Positions 55,197 to 64,000 of a DNA stretch of 64,000 bases are shown one piece after another; position 1 is the first letter of the stretch; every line of letters starts with the position of its first letter. The notes beneath the pieces are model-generated. The model ran no database searches, was not told the origin of the DNA, and saw only the letters and a program-made list of their open reading frames with translations. Source of the DNA: Streptomyces sp. NBC_01717. Lineage in GTDB: Bacteria > Actinomycetota > Actinomycetes > Streptomycetales > Streptomycetaceae. The stretch covers positions 1,054,001-1,118,000 of the forward strand of contig NZ_CP109178.1 in assembly GCF_036248255.1 (NCBI RefSeq). Direction: 5' to 3'. The translations under genes were made by a program, and so were the position numbers.

Positions 55197-56771
55197 ATGC
55201 GCAGCGTAGGGACGGTCCTGGCTCTCGTGGTACTCGCCACTGTGGTGGCGACCTTCGCGCGCCGTTGGCGGATCCCCGCTCCCTCTCTCCTTGTGGTCGC
55301 CGGCCTTGCGGTCGCCCTGCTGCCCGGCACTCCCGACATCCAGATCAGTCCCGAGATCATCGGGCTCGTCGTGCTTCCGCCACTGCTGTACGCGAGCGCC
55401 GAGGAGCTGTCCTGGCGCGAACTGCGCGTGGTGTGGAAGCCGGTCGGGGTGCTGTCGATCGGCCTGGTGCTGGCCTCGGCGGCAGCGGTCGGCGCGGTGG
55501 CTTCCCTGGTCACGCCGCTGTCGTGGCAGATGGCGTTGGTGCTGGGCGCGGTGCTGGCCAGTACGGACCCGGTGGCGGTCACCGCGCTGGGCAGGCGACT
55601 GGCGCTGCCGCCCAAGGTGCAGGTACTGGTCCAGGCCGAGAGCCTGTTCAACGATGCGACGTCGCTCGTCCTGTTCCGGGTCGCGGTGAGCGTCGCCGTG
55701 GCATCGGCGGCGGTCGGCTGGGGTGCAGCGGCACAGGAGTTCGCGCTGCTGGCGGGCGGCGGCATGGTCATCGGCGCGGCCGTTGCGGGCGTGGTGGCCC
55801 TGATCCGCAGGCGTACGGAGGACCCGGTGCTGGAGACGGTGATTTCCCTCGTCACCCCGTACGCGGCCTACGTTCTGGCCGAGGCGGCACACGCGTCGGG
55901 TGTGACCTCCGTAGTGGTCGCCGGTGTCGTCCTGGGCGGCCGGGGCGATCGGCTCACCAACGCCCGCATACGGCTCCAGCTGCACGCCGTCTACGGCACC
56001 GTGATCTTCCTGCTGGAGAGTGTCGTCTTCAGCCTCATCGGCCTGGCCCTGCCGGCCCAGGTACGTGCACTCTCCGACGGTGACCGGGCGTGGCCGCTGT
56101 ACGCGCTCGCCGTTGCCGCCACACTGATCGCCATGCGCATGCTGTGGCTGGCGCCGCTTTCGGCGGTGGTGCAGCGCAAGGGCGGCATCCAGCGCATGAA
56201 CTGGCGAGTGCCTGTGGTGCTGACCTGGGCCGGCACCCGGGGTGTCGTGCCGCTGGCCGCCGCCCTGTCGATCCCGGTGACCACAAAGGCGGGCGCCACG
56301 CTCTCGGAACGCCCCCTCGTACTCGTCCTCACCACTTCGGTCGTGGTCGCCACCCTCGTCGTTCAGGGCTTCTCCCTCGCCTCGGTCGTCCGCCGCTCCG
56401 GCATCGCACTGGAACCCGACCACACGGAACGGGAGGAGGCCAAGGCCCGTTGCAGCCTGGCGACCGCGGGGCTGAGCCGCCTGGAGGAGATCTCGGACCT
56501 CGAAGCCGTCCCGGACGTCGTCCTCGACCGCCTCCGCCGCGGTCTGACGGCCCGACTCGACCACGCCCGCGACCGGCTCGCACAGGACAACGGCGACGGG
56601 ACCCCAACAGAATCGGCCGACCTCACCTACCGCCAGCTGCGCCGCGACCTGATCACCGTGGAGGCGGCCGAGCTCCAGCGCCTGTACGACGAGCACCGCA
56701 TAGGCGACACGACCCGCCGCCGGCTGCAACGCTCACTTGACCTGGAGGAGGCGCGCCTCGCGGACACCTAG
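55197..56771 (+). CDS. CPA1-family Na+(K+)/H+ antiporter
   Basis: 524 aa from ATG 55197 (AAGGGAACGGC upstream). Twelve or so helices carry CPA1 motifs: LVVLPPLLYASAEELSWREL, the ion-binding LGAVLASTDPVAVTALGRR (TDPVA), LVQAESLFNDATSLVLFRV (ESLxND) and LTWAGTRGVVPLAAALSIP. The C-terminal 100 residues are a hydrophilic cytoplasmic tail rich in Arg, Glu and Asp. It exchanges Na+ or K+ for H+ across the membrane. It is divergent from the orphan kdpD, fitting a cation-homeostasis role. Confidence 0.94.
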   Translation: MRSVGTVLALVVLATVVATFARRWRIPAPSLLVVAGLAVALLPGTPDIQISPEIIGLVVLPPLLYASAEELSWRELRVVWKPVGVLSIGLVLASAAAVGAVASLVTPLSWQMALVLGAVLASTDPVAVTALGRRLALPPKVQVLVQAESLFNDATSLVLFRVAVSVAVASAAVGWGAAAQEFALLAGGGMVIGAAVAGVVALIRRRTEDPVLETVISLVTPYAAYVLAEAAHASGVTSVVVAGVVLGGRGDRLTNARIRLQLHAVYGTVIFLLESVVFSLIGLALPAQVRALSDGDRAWPLYALAVAATLIAMRMLWLAPLSAVVQRKGGIQRMNWRVPVVLTWAGTRGVVPLAAALSIPVTTKAGATLSERPLVLVLTTSVVVATLVVQGFSLASVVRRSGIALEPDHTEREEAKARCSLATAGLSRLEEISDLEAVPDVVLDRLRRGLTARLDHARDRLAQDNGDGTPTESADLTYRQLRRDLITVEAAELQRLYDEHRIGDTTRRRLQRSLDLEEARLADT

Positions 56772-56999
56772 CAACTCCTGACGCGATGGCTTCGGACGCC
56801 GCAGCCCCGGGGCGCCGGTGAGTTGATATCGCCTCCCTGCCGCCGCCGGCGACAGTGAGCAGCGGGGACGAACGGGGACGTTCCTCTCAGCATGCGCGCC
56901 CCCCCCTGAGGCTGTGGATCACTGGTTGCATACGCTGACCCAGCCGTCCGCGTGATGGCCGTATCCGCACGCCGCGCAGCACGTCAGGAGAGCACGCAG

Positions 57000-58949
57000 A
57001 TGGCCACCACCGAACACGCCCATACGAGTCGATTGCGGGCGTGGATGCTGGAGGGCCTGTCCGACATGGCCAGGCACCAGCAGGGGAAGCAAGCCGAGCC
57101 GGAGCCCGCACACAAGGGGCAGCGGTGGTGGCGGGTGATGTGCCTGACCGGCGTCGACTACTTCTCCACGCTGGGCTATCAGCCGGGCATCGCCGCCCTT
57201 GCGGCCGGGCTCCTGTCCCCGGTGGCCACCATCGTGCTCGTGATCGTCACTCTGGCGGGCGCGCTGCCGGTCTACCGGCGGGTGGCCGAGGAGAGCCCGC
57301 GGGGCGAGGGATCGATCGCGATGCTGGAACGGCTGCTGTCGTTCTGGAAAGGCAAGCTGTTCGTCCTGACGCTGCTCGGCTTCGCCGCCACCGACTTCCT
57401 GATCACCATCACGCTGTCGGCGGCGGACGCCTCCACCCACCTGGTCGAGAACCCGCACCTGACCGATGTACTGCACGACAAGCAGATGCTGATCACGCTG
57501 CTGCTGGTCGCGCTGCTCGGGGCGGTGTTCCTCAAGGGCTTCCTGGAGGCCATCGGCGTCGCCGTCGTTCTGGTCGGGATCTACCTGGCCCTGAACGTCG
57601 TCGTCGTGGTGGTGGGCCTGTGGCACGTCGCCACCGCCGCGCACGTGGTCACCGACTGGACCAGCGCCCTGACCACCGAGCACGGCAACGTCATCGCCAT
57701 GGTCGGCGTCGCGCTGCTGGTCTTCCCGAAGCTGGCCCTTGGCCTGTCCGGCTTCGAGACCGGCGTCGCGGTCATGCCGCACGTCGAAGGCGACCTCGAC
57801 GACACCGAGGAGAAGCCCACCGGCCGTATCCGGGACACGAAGAAACTGCTGACCACCGCCGCGGTGATCATGAGCGTGTTCCTGATCGCCACCAGCTTCA
57901 TCACCACCGTGCTCATCCCGGAGGAGGAGTTCAAGTCGGGCGGCCAGGCCAACGGCCGCGCACTCGCGTACCTGGCGCACGAGTACCTCGGAAACTTCTT
58001 CGGCACGGTCTACGACGTCTCCACCATCGCCATCCTGTGGTTCGCCGGCGCCTCCGCCATGGCCGGCCTGCTCAACCTGATGCCCCGCTACCTGCCCCGG
58101 TACGGCATGGCCCCGCACTGGGCGCGCGCCGTACGCCCGATGGTGATCGTCTTCACCCTGGTGGCATTTCTGGTCACATGGATCTTCGACGCCGACGTCG
58201 ACGCCCAGGGTGGTGCCTACGCCACCGGCGTCCTCGTGCTGATCAGCTCCGCCGCCATCGCCGTCACCATCGCCGCGCGCAAGGCCGGCCAGCGCAACTG
58301 GACCATCGCGTTCGCCGTCATCTCGGCGATCTTCCTCTACACCACCGTGGTCAACGTCATCGAGCGCCCCGACGGTGTGAAGATCGGTGCCTGCTTCATC
58401 GCCGGGATCATCCTCGTCTCACTGCTTTCACGACTCGCCCGCGCCTTCGAGCTGCGGGTCACCAGCGTGACCATGGACGACATGGCGGAACGTTTCGTGC
58501 GGGACGTCGCCAGCCGCAGAATCCGGTTCATCGCCAATGAGCCCGACAACCGCGACAGAGCCGAGTACCGCAACAAGATCGAGCAGATCCGTCACGACAA
58601 CGACGTCCCGACCCCGGAGGACTTCGTCTTCGTCGAGGTCACCGTCCTCGACCCCTCGGAGTTCGAGGCGGGCCTGAACGTACGTGGCGAGGTCCTGCAC
58701 GGCCGCTACCGCGTCCTGACCTTGGAGAGCTCCTCCATCCCCAACGCCCTCGCCGCCCTGCTCCTGCACGTCCGCGACACCACCGGGTGCACCCCGCACA
58801 TCTACTTCGAATGGACCGAGGGCAACCCCTTCACCAACTTCCTCCGCTTCTTCCTCTTCGGCCAGGGCGAGGTCGCCCCCGTCACCCGTGAGGTCCTCCG
58901 CGAGGCCGAACCCGACCGGGCCCGCCGCCCTCGTGTCCACGTCGGCTGA
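57000..58949 (+). CDS. APC-family permease with C-terminal cytoplasmic domain
   Basis: 649 aa from ATG 57000 (AGGAGAG upstream). About 12 helices begin at [20 protein letters not shown], the APC first-helix pattern. Others include [16 protein letters not shown] and [21 protein letters not shown] cytoplasmic C-terminal region of about 170 residues follows ([40 protein letters not shown]). This matches APC proteins often annotated as amino acid transporters. Its long tail and its place among K+ genes recall KimA-type K+ importers, but sequence similarity to KimA is not obvious, so that is only a suggestion. Confidence 0.88.
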   Translation: MATTEHAHTSRLRAWMLEGLSDMARHQQGKQAEPEPAHKGQRWWRVMCLTGVDYFSTLGYQPGIAALAAGLLSPVATIVLVIVTLAGALPVYRRVAEESPRGEGSIAMLERLLSFWKGKLFVLTLLGFAATDFLITITLSAADASTHLVENPHLTDVLHDKQMLITLLLVALLGAVFLKGFLEAIGVAVVLVGIYLALNVVVVVVGLWHVATAAHVVTDWTSALTTEHGNVIAMVGVALLVFPKLALGLSGFETGVAVMPHVEGDLDDTEEKPTGRIRDTKKLLTTAAVIMSVFLIATSFITTVLIPEEEFKSGGQANGRALAYLAHEYLGNFFGTVYDVSTIAILWFAGASAMAGLLNLMPRYLPRYGMAPHWARAVRPMVIVFTLVAFLVTWIFDADVDAQGGAYATGVLVLISSAAIAVTIAARKAGQRNWTIAFAVISAIFLYTTVVNVIERPDGVKIGACFIAGIILVSLLSRLARAFELRVTSVTMDDMAERFVRDVASRRIRFIANEPDNRDRAEYRNKIEQIRHDNDVPTPEDFVFVEVTVLDPSEFEAGLNVRGEVLHGRYRVLTLESSSIPNALAALLLHVRDTTGCTPHIYFEWTEGNPFTNFLRFFLFGQGEVAPVTREVLREAEPDRARRPRVHVG

Positions 58950-59042
58950 GCCGGGCGAGCTGAACGGCAGAGTCGACCGGGCCTTCCGAGGTCGGGCGAA
59001 CCTCGGCCATCAGATGACCGTTCGAGGATCGCCGACAGTCAG

Positions 59043-59387
59043 CTACTCGGCGGTGAGTTCCATGAGCTGCTCGGCGGCGGTGGTGTTGCCCTTGTCGGCG
59101 AGGCGTCGCAGTTCGCCCATGTCGTCAAGCTCGGTGGCGAGCTCGATCAACTGATCGGTCGCGGTGGCGTTGCCGCCGTCGGAAAGACGACGCAGCTCAT
59201 CCATGTCGCCGTGCTCGGTGGCAAGTTCGATCAATTGGTCGGCAGCGGTGGCGTTGCCCTTGTCGGCGAGGCGTCGCAGTTCGCCCATGTCGTCAAGCTC
59301 GGTGGCGAGCTCGATCAGCTCGTCGACCGCACTCTCGTCACCGTTCTCGGCCCGTTCCCGCAGGACGGACAGGTCGGAGTCAGTCAT
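59043..59387 (-). CDS. Small protein of tandem 28-residue helical repeats
   Basis: 114 aa from ATG 59387, with GGGAGG eight bases upstream. After MTDSDLSV it is almost entirely four tandem units of 28 residues of the form LRRLADKGNATAADQLIEL plus ATELDDMGE; the last is incomplete. The repeats look like paired amphipathic helices (TPR/Sel1- or HEAT-like), acidic overall. The DNA repeats too: the 65 bases at 59085-59149 are identical to 59253-59317, exactly two units apart. It lies downstream of kdpD (59553) on the same strand. A scaffold or protein-binding role is a guess. Confidence 0.82.
   Translation of the reverse strand: MTDSDLSVLRERAENGDESAVDELIELATELDDMGELRRLADKGNATAADQLIELATEHGDMDELRRLSDGGNATATDQLIELATELDDMGELRRLADKGNTTAAEQLMELTAE
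59085..59317. repeat. 84-bp coding tandem repeat
   Basis: Units of 84 bases encode the 28-residue repeats of the small helical protein. First and third copies in this span are identical over 65 bases (59085-59149 and 59253-59317), while the unit between is diverged, a sign of recent copying or conversion of alternate units. Confidence 0.8.
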
Positions 59388-59552
59388 GATGGGCAACCTC
59401 CCAATGGTCTTGGCCCGGGCCTGCCACCCGGGCCTGGCGTATCCCCGCAGGGCGTCTCTCTGCTGTCCGCCCGGCGTGGGCAGCTTTCCCGATGCTCGAA
59501 GCTCATCGCAATGTGCAACCGTCACCATGAACGGCGTCCCGCAGCGCCCCCT

Positions 59553-62099
59553 TCAGGATGTGGCCGCAGCCGGGAGGTCCGGGTGGGCCGCGGGATGGCC
59601 GACCGCGGCAGGCAGCGTCAAGACCATGGTCATGCCGCCGCCGGGGGTGTCCTCGGCGGTCAACGTGCCGCCGATCGCCTCTGCGAACCCGCGGGCGACC
59701 GCGAGACCGAGGCCGACGCCCGCCCCGCGCGGGGCGTCTCCGTAGCGCTGGAACGGTGCGAAGATCCGGCCCTTCGCCTCGTCCGGGACTCCTGGACCGC
59801 GGTCCGTCACCCGGACTTCCACACGGTCGGCGATCGCACTGGCCGAAACCACCACGGGCTCACCTTCGGGGGCGTACTTGACCGCGTTCTCGACGATGTT
59901 GGCGACGGTGCGTTCCAGCAGGCCCGGGTCGACCGCGACCATCGGAAGGTTTTCCGGGATGTCGAGGACGACGCTGGCCTCCGGTACGCCGCCGAGCGCC
60001 ATCGGGACGACCTCGTCGAGGTCGATCTCGCGGATGAGCGGGGTGACCGTTCCGGTCTGGAGGCGGGACATGTCGAGGAGGTTGCCGACAAGGTGGTCGA
60101 GCCGGTCCGCGCCCGCCTCGATGCCTTCGAGGAGCTCCGCGTGGTCCGCCTCGGACCACTCCACGTCGTCGGACCTGAGGGAGGACACGGCGGCCTTGAT
60201 GCCGGCCAGTGGCGTACGCAGGTCATGACTGACCGCGGCAAGCAGGGCAGTGCGGATGCGGTTGCCCTCGGCCAGTTCACGAGCGTGCTCCGCCTCCCCG
60301 ACCAGGCGCTGGCGGTCGAGTACCACGGCTGCCTGGGCGGCGAAGGCAGCCAGCACACGGCGGTCCTCCGCGGGCAGGACACGGCCGGAGAGGGCCAGTG
60401 CCATGCGATCGCCGACCGGCATGTCCACGTCCGCGTCCTCGGGGCGTACGAGCGGACGGGCCGCCCCTGCGCTGCCGGTGCAGGTCCAAGGATCGACGTC
60501 GCTTTCGCGTTCCAGCAGCGCCACGGACTCCATATTGAAGATCTTGCGCACCTGTTCCAGGAGCGATTCCAGGCTCGTCTCGCCACGCAGCACGTTGCCC
60601 GCAAGGAAGGAGAGGATCTCGGACTCGGCGCGCAGCCGGGCGGCCTGATGGGTGCGGCGGGCGGCCAGGTCCACGACAGAGGCGACCGAGACGGCCACGC
60701 CGACGAAGATCACGATGGCGACGATGTTCTTGGGGTCCGAGATGGTGAACTCGTGCAGCGGCGGGGTGAAGTAGTAGTTGAGCAGCAGTGAGCCGATGGC
60801 GACAGAGCCCAGTGCCGGGAGAAGGCCGCCGACCAGCGCCGCAGCCACCGTCAACGTCAGGAACAACAGCATGTCGTTGGCGAGGCCGACCTCTGGTGCG
60901 AGGCCGTTGAGCAGGAGAGTGAGCAGGACGGGGCCAAGGACACCGACGAGCCAGCCCCAGATGATCCGGGCTCGGCCCAGGCGGGCGCCACGGGCCACGG
61001 GCAGGCCCCTGCCCTTGGCTGCTTCTCCATGGGTGACGATGTGGACGTCGAGGTCGGGTCCCGACTCACGGGCGACGGTGGCGCTCACGCCGGGGCCGAA
61101 GGCGTACTGCCACGTCCTGCGGCGGCTGACGCCGAGCACGATCTGGGTTGCGTTCACACCACGCGCGAAGTCGAGCAGGGCGGACGGGACGTTATCGCCT
61201 ATGACGTGGTGGAACGTGCCGCCGAGGTCCTCGACCAGGGTCCGCTGGGCCGCGAGCTCCTTGGGCGAGGCGGCACTCAGGCCGTCGCTGCGGGCGATGT
61301 AGACCGCGAGCACCTCACCGCCGGCGCCCTTCTCGGCGAGCCGGGCGGCACGGCGGATGAGCGTACGGCCCTCAGGTCCGCCGGTGAGGCCGACCACGAT
61401 GCGTTCCCGGGAGCCCCAGATCTTGGAGACCCGGTGTTCGGTGCGGTACTCCTGCAAGTATTCGTCGACCCGGTCCGCCGTCCACAGCAGCGCCAACTCT
61501 CGCAGCGCCGTGAGGTTGCCGGGCCGGAAGTAATTGGACAGCGCGGCGTCGACCTTGTCCGGCTTGTAGACGTTGCCGTGAGCCATCCGGCGCCGCAGTG
61601 CCTGGGGTGACATGTCGACCAGCTCGATCTGGTCGGCGCGGCGGACGACCTCGTCGGGGACGGTCTCGCGCTGTCGTACGCCCGTGATCGACTCCACCAC
61701 GTCACCGAGGGACTCCAGGTGCTGGATGTTGACCGTGGAGACGACGTCGATGCCCGCCTGGAGCAGTTCTTCGACGTCCTGCCAGCGCTTGGCGTTGCGG
61801 GAACCGGGCACATTGGTGTGGGCGAGCTCGTCGACGAGGGCGACGGCCGGGCGGCGCTCCAGCACCGCATCGACGTCCATCTCGGTGAAGACTGTGTCGC
61901 GGTACTCGATCTCGCGGCGCTGAATCTGCTCGAGGCCGTGCAGCATCACCTCGGTGCGGGTCCGGTTGTGGTGTTCCACGAACGCAACCACACAGTCCGT
62001 GCCGCGTTCGATCCGGCGATGCGCCTCGGAGAGCATCGCGTATGTCTTGCCGACACCGGGTGCCGCGCCGAGGTAGATCCGGAGCTTGCCGCGTCCCAT
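59553..62099 (-). CDS. kdpD: Sensor histidine kinase KdpD (Kdp3)
   Basis: 848 aa from ATG 62099. Same layout as the other KdpD: Walker A GAAPGVGKT (10-18), FTEMDVDAVLERRPAVALVD, TVNIQHLESLGDVVESITGV, USP domain (VGLTGGPEGRTLIRRAARL), four membrane helices (LVGVLGPVLLTLLLNGLAP onward), GAF-like region, and kinase core with SHDLRTPLAGIKA (His near 625), NIVENAVKYAPEG and GVGLGLAVA. It acts with KdpE, encoded 68 bases upstream on the same strand. Gene order here is kdpC-kdpE-kdpD. Confidence 0.96.
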   Translation of the reverse strand: MGRGKLRIYLGAAPGVGKTYAMLSEAHRRIERGTDCVVAFVEHHNRTRTEVMLHGLEQIQRREIEYRDTVFTEMDVDAVLERRPAVALVDELAHTNVPGSRNAKRWQDVEELLQAGIDVVSTVNIQHLESLGDVVESITGVRQRETVPDEVVRRADQIELVDMSPQALRRRMAHGNVYKPDKVDAALSNYFRPGNLTALRELALLWTADRVDEYLQEYRTEHRVSKIWGSRERIVVGLTGGPEGRTLIRRAARLAEKGAGGEVLAVYIARSDGLSAASPKELAAQRTLVEDLGGTFHHVIGDNVPSALLDFARGVNATQIVLGVSRRRTWQYAFGPGVSATVARESGPDLDVHIVTHGEAAKGRGLPVARGARLGRARIIWGWLVGVLGPVLLTLLLNGLAPEVGLANDMLLFLTLTVAAALVGGLLPALGSVAIGSLLLNYYFTPPLHEFTISDPKNIVAIVIFVGVAVSVASVVDLAARRTHQAARLRAESEILSFLAGNVLRGETSLESLLEQVRKIFNMESVALLERESDVDPWTCTGSAGAARPLVRPEDADVDMPVGDRMALALSGRVLPAEDRRVLAAFAAQAAVVLDRQRLVGEAEHARELAEGNRIRTALLAAVSHDLRTPLAGIKAAVSSLRSDDVEWSEADHAELLEGIEAGADRLDHLVGNLLDMSRLQTGTVTPLIREIDLDEVVPMALGGVPEASVVLDIPENLPMVAVDPGLLERTVANIVENAVKYAPEGEPVVVSASAIADRVEVRVTDRGPGVPDEAKGRIFAPFQRYGDAPRGAGVGLGLAVARGFAEAIGGTLTAEDTPGGGMTMVLTLPAAVGHPAAHPDLPAAATS

Positions 62100-62167
62100 G
62101 GTTCCGATCTTTGCAGTTGAGGGGCTTGTTTACAGGTCCGCCGCGGTCGGCCGGACCGCGGCGCGCC

Positions 62168-62851
62168 TCACATCTCGAAGCGGTAGCCCATACCTGGGGC
62201 AGTGATGAGATGCCGGGGATGCGAGGGGTCTGCCTCGAGCTTGCGGCGCAGCTGGGCCATATAGACACGGAGATAGTTGGCCTGCGTGCCGTAGGTGGGG
62301 CCCCACACTTCCTGCAGCAGTTGCTTCTGGCCGACGAGTCGCCCGCGATGGTGGATCAGCACTTCCAGCAGATGCCATTCGGTCGGGGTGAGGCGGACAT
62401 CCCGCCCCTCCCGCTTGACCCTCTTCGTCAGCAGGTCGACGGTGAATGTCTCGGTCGCGACGATCACCGAATCATCGGTGGCCCGCACAGCCGCAGCTCG
62501 ACGGGATGCGGCCCGAAGCCGGGCCAGCAGTTCGTCCATGCTGAAGGGCTTGGTGATGTAGTCGTCGGCGCCCGCGTCGAGTGCTACGACCTTCTCGTCG
62601 GAGGTCCGTCGGGCGGAGACCACGAGGATCGGCGCCCGGCTCCAGCCGCGAAGTCCCTTGATCACGTCGATACCGTCCATGTCGGGCAGACCGAGATCCA
62701 GCAGTATGACGTCCGGAGGGCACACGGCGGCCAGCCGAAGGGCCGTCTCGCCGTCGGAGGCTGCGTCCACCTCGTACTTGCGTGCCTTGAGATTGATCTC
62801 GAGAGCCCGTACGAGCTGTAGTTCGTCCTCCACCACCAGCACCCGAGTCAT
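62168..62851 (-). CDS. kdpE: Response regulator KdpE
   Basis: 227 aa from ATG 62851 (AAAGG upstream). The receiver domain has VLVVEDE, phospho-acceptor Asp52 in VILLDLGLPDMDG, VSARRTSDEK and the lysine in YITKPFSMDELLAR. The C-terminal OmpR-type winged helix has RLTPTEWHLLEVLIHHRGRL and NYLRVYMAQLRRKLE. It is the only kdpE in the window, so it may be shared by both KdpD kinases and control more than one Kdp operon. It is separated from kdpC by a hairpin. Confidence 0.97.
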   Translation of the reverse strand: MTRVLVVEDELQLVRALEINLKARKYEVDAASDGETALRLAAVCPPDVILLDLGLPDMDGIDVIKGLRGWSRAPILVVSARRTSDEKVVALDAGADDYITKPFSMDELLARLRAASRRAAAVRATDDSVIVATETFTVDLLTKRVKREGRDVRLTPTEWHLLEVLIHHRGRLVGQKQLLQEVWGPTYGTQANYLRVYMAQLRRKLEADPSHPRHLITAPGMGYRFEM

Positions 62852-62908
62852 GGCTGTGCCGCCTTTCTGCTGTGCACGAGGAGCGTCGCGTCATGGGCTG
62901 AGGAAGGA

Positions 62909-62943
62909 GCCGCCGGCTCGAGGGAACTCCTCGGGCCGGCGGC
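62909..62943 (-). terminator. Hairpin between kdpC and kdpE (Kdp3)
   Basis: GCCGCCGGC (62909-62917) pairs with GCCGGCGGC (62935-62943). It lies 24 bases after the kdpC stop and would end or attenuate the kdpABC message before kdpED. Confidence 0.65.
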
Positions 62944-62966
62944 TTCCGCCCACCGGCGTAAGACGA

Positions 62967-63641
62967 TCACTTCTCGGTGAGTTCCCTGAGTGCGATGTTG
63001 AGCTTGAGCACGTTCACCCGGGGCTCGCCCACGAAGCCGAGGGTCCGGCCGTCGGTGTTGTCCGCGACGAGCTTCTCGACCTGCTTGACGTCGAGGTTGT
63101 TCTCCTCTGCGACGCGGTGAACCTGGAGCTCGGCGTACTCCGGGGAGATGTGCGGGTCCAGACCCGAGCCGGAGGAGGTGACGGCGTCGGCCGGCACGTC
63201 CGAGGGCTTCACCTTGTACGAGGCTGTGGAGTTGTCCTTGACCACGGCGGCCTTGGCGGCGGTGACCCAGTCGATCAGGTCCTTGTTGTCGCCGGACCGG
63301 TTGGTCGCACCGGAAAGGATCAGTGAGTACTGCGTGTTGACGCTGTTGCTGCCCAGCCCGTTGGAGGGACGCGGCTGGAACCACTTCAGGTCGGGACGGG
63401 CCGACTCCTCCGCGTCGTCGGGATCCTTCTTCGGCAGGTTGTACGTCTGGCCGATGAGTTCGGAGCCGACGACCTTGCCGTTCGCCGTGATCTCGGACCC
63501 GTTGGCCTTGTCGTTGAACAGGGCCTGGCCCACCCCGGTGACAGCGAGCGGATAGAGGACGCCCGTCACCACGGTCAGGACGAGCAGGGCGCGGAACGCC
63601 GCCCCGACCAGCCGTGCGGTGCTGTTGACAGAGTTGTTCAT
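62967..63641 (-). CDS. kdpC: Potassium-transporting ATPase subunit KdpC (Kdp3)
   Basis: 224 aa from ATG 63641, five bases after kdpB. The N-terminal helix is ALLVLTVVTGVLYPLAVTGV. Family blocks are SELIGQTYNLPKKDPDDAEE, LKWFQPRPSNGLGSN, LSGATNRSGDNKDLIDWVTA, PADAVTSSGSGLDPHISPEY and GFVGEPRVNVLKLNIAL. Length is normal and there is no cysteine insertion. It is closer in appearance to the Kdp1 KdpC than to the enlarged Kdp2 form. Confidence 0.96.
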   Translation of the reverse strand: MNNSVNSTARLVGAAFRALLVLTVVTGVLYPLAVTGVGQALFNDKANGSEITANGKVVGSELIGQTYNLPKKDPDDAEESARPDLKWFQPRPSNGLGSNSVNTQYSLILSGATNRSGDNKDLIDWVTAAKAAVVKDNSTASYKVKPSDVPADAVTSSGSGLDPHISPEYAELQVHRVAEENNLDVKQVEKLVADNTDGRTLGFVGEPRVNVLKLNIALRELTEK

Positions 63642-63646
63642 CGCGA

Positions 63647-64000
63647 TCAGCCGATTCCGGGAATGAGGGAGATGAGCAGGTCGATGATCTTGATGCCGAT
63701 GAACGGGGCGACCAGGCCGCCGAGGCCGTAGATCCCGATGTTGCGGCGGAGCATCGAGTCGGCGCTGCTCGGCCGGTAGCGCACGCCCTTCAGGGCGAGC
63801 GGCACCAGCGCAATGATGATCAGCGCGTTGAAGATGACCGCGGACAGGATCGCGGACTCCGGCGAGGACAGCTGCATGATGTTCAGCTTGTCCAGGCCCG
63901 GGTAGACCACCGCGAACATCGCCGGGATGATCGCGAAGTACTTCGCGACGTCGTTGGCGATCGAGAAGGTCGTCAGCGCGCCGCGGGTGATCAGCAACTG
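63647..64000 (-). CDS. kdpB: KdpB (Kdp3), C-terminal end, cut by the window edge
   Basis: 118 codons are visible, open to the right edge. The sequence [60 protein letters not shown] and the C-terminal [20 protein letters not shown] is the last third of the KdpB membrane domain. It is very like the Kdp1 copy. The rest of the operon (kdpA and upstream) lies beyond the window. Confidence 0.95.
   Translation of the reverse strand, partial: QLLITRGALTTFSIANDVAKYFAIIPAMFAVVYPGLDKLNIMQLSSPESAILSAVIFNALIIIALVPLALKGVRYRPSSADSMLRRNIGIYGLGGLVAPFIGIKIIDLLISLIPGIG

Noticed and set aside
54960..56729. N-terminal extension of the orphan KdpD by several hundred codons
   Set aside because: The frame is open upstream but lies antisense to the CPA1 antiporter and is not KdpD-like. 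The KdpD domain begins shortly after the ATG at 54959.
56772..56999. c-di-AMP riboswitch upstream of the APC permease
   Set aside because: Expected by analogy with KimA, but the conserved ydaO core elements are not visible in this 228-base leader.

Overview
The window is high-GC DNA (roughly 70 percent by eye) with strongly G/C-ending codons, many GTG starts and some TTG starts. It carries families typical of streptomycetes: SpoIIE/PP2C phosphatases, GH15 trehalase-like enzymes, SAV_915 proteins, CGNR regulators, an F420-type nitroreductase and NhaA fused to thioredoxin. I read it as a Streptomyces or close actinobacterial chromosome arm. There are about 50 protein genes, several very small, and no rRNA or tRNA was seen.

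Layout. 1-9 kb: two GH15 alpha-glycosidase genes (the first cut by the window edge) flank two SpoIIE phosphatases and a 51-aa protein; an NAD kinase follows. 9-17.8 kb: NhaA-thioredoxin fusion, a 5'-truncated methyltransferase, a PHP-domain protein, an F420-dependent-type oxidoreductase, a UBP zinc-finger protein, a FUSC-type membrane protein, a nucleobase permease and UppP. 18-20.5 kb: a BlaI repressor with a perfect 24-bp palindrome in front, an M56 peptidase and a secreted PGRP amidase (cell-wall functions), then a 168-bp MITE-like element. 21-26.6 kb: an acetyltransferase, a MGDG-synthase-like glycosyltransferase divergent from an SDR / DMT transporter / polysaccharide deacetylase operon, and a GPP34 protein. 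26.7-35.7 kb: accessory metabolism (two alpha/beta hydrolases, CGNR and AraC regulators, aldo/keto reductase, alcohol dehydrogenase, M20 peptidase), a two-gene micro-operon, and a decayed IS5-type transposase tail. 35.8-38 kb: an N-terminally extended GAPDH and a DUF3592 protein.

38-64 kb is a potassium and cation island with three separate Kdp clusters. Kdp1 (minus strand, small TM peptide-F-A-B-C) looks canonical. Kdp2 (plus strand, order F-B-C-A) has a KdpA with changed residues in all four selectivity-filter segments and a KdpC enlarged by a cysteine-containing insertion. Kdp3 (minus strand) shows the end of kdpB, then kdpC, kdpE and kdpD. A second kdpD without its own kdpE sits upstream of a double-RCK channel-like protein whose pore loop lacks the classic GYG. 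A CPA1 Na+/H+ antiporter, a large APC-family permease, a lysA-like decarboxylase with a SAV_915 gene, and a small protein of 28-residue repeats lie between these. The inferred theme is layered K+ uptake, sensing and exchange, with Kdp2 the most unusual element.
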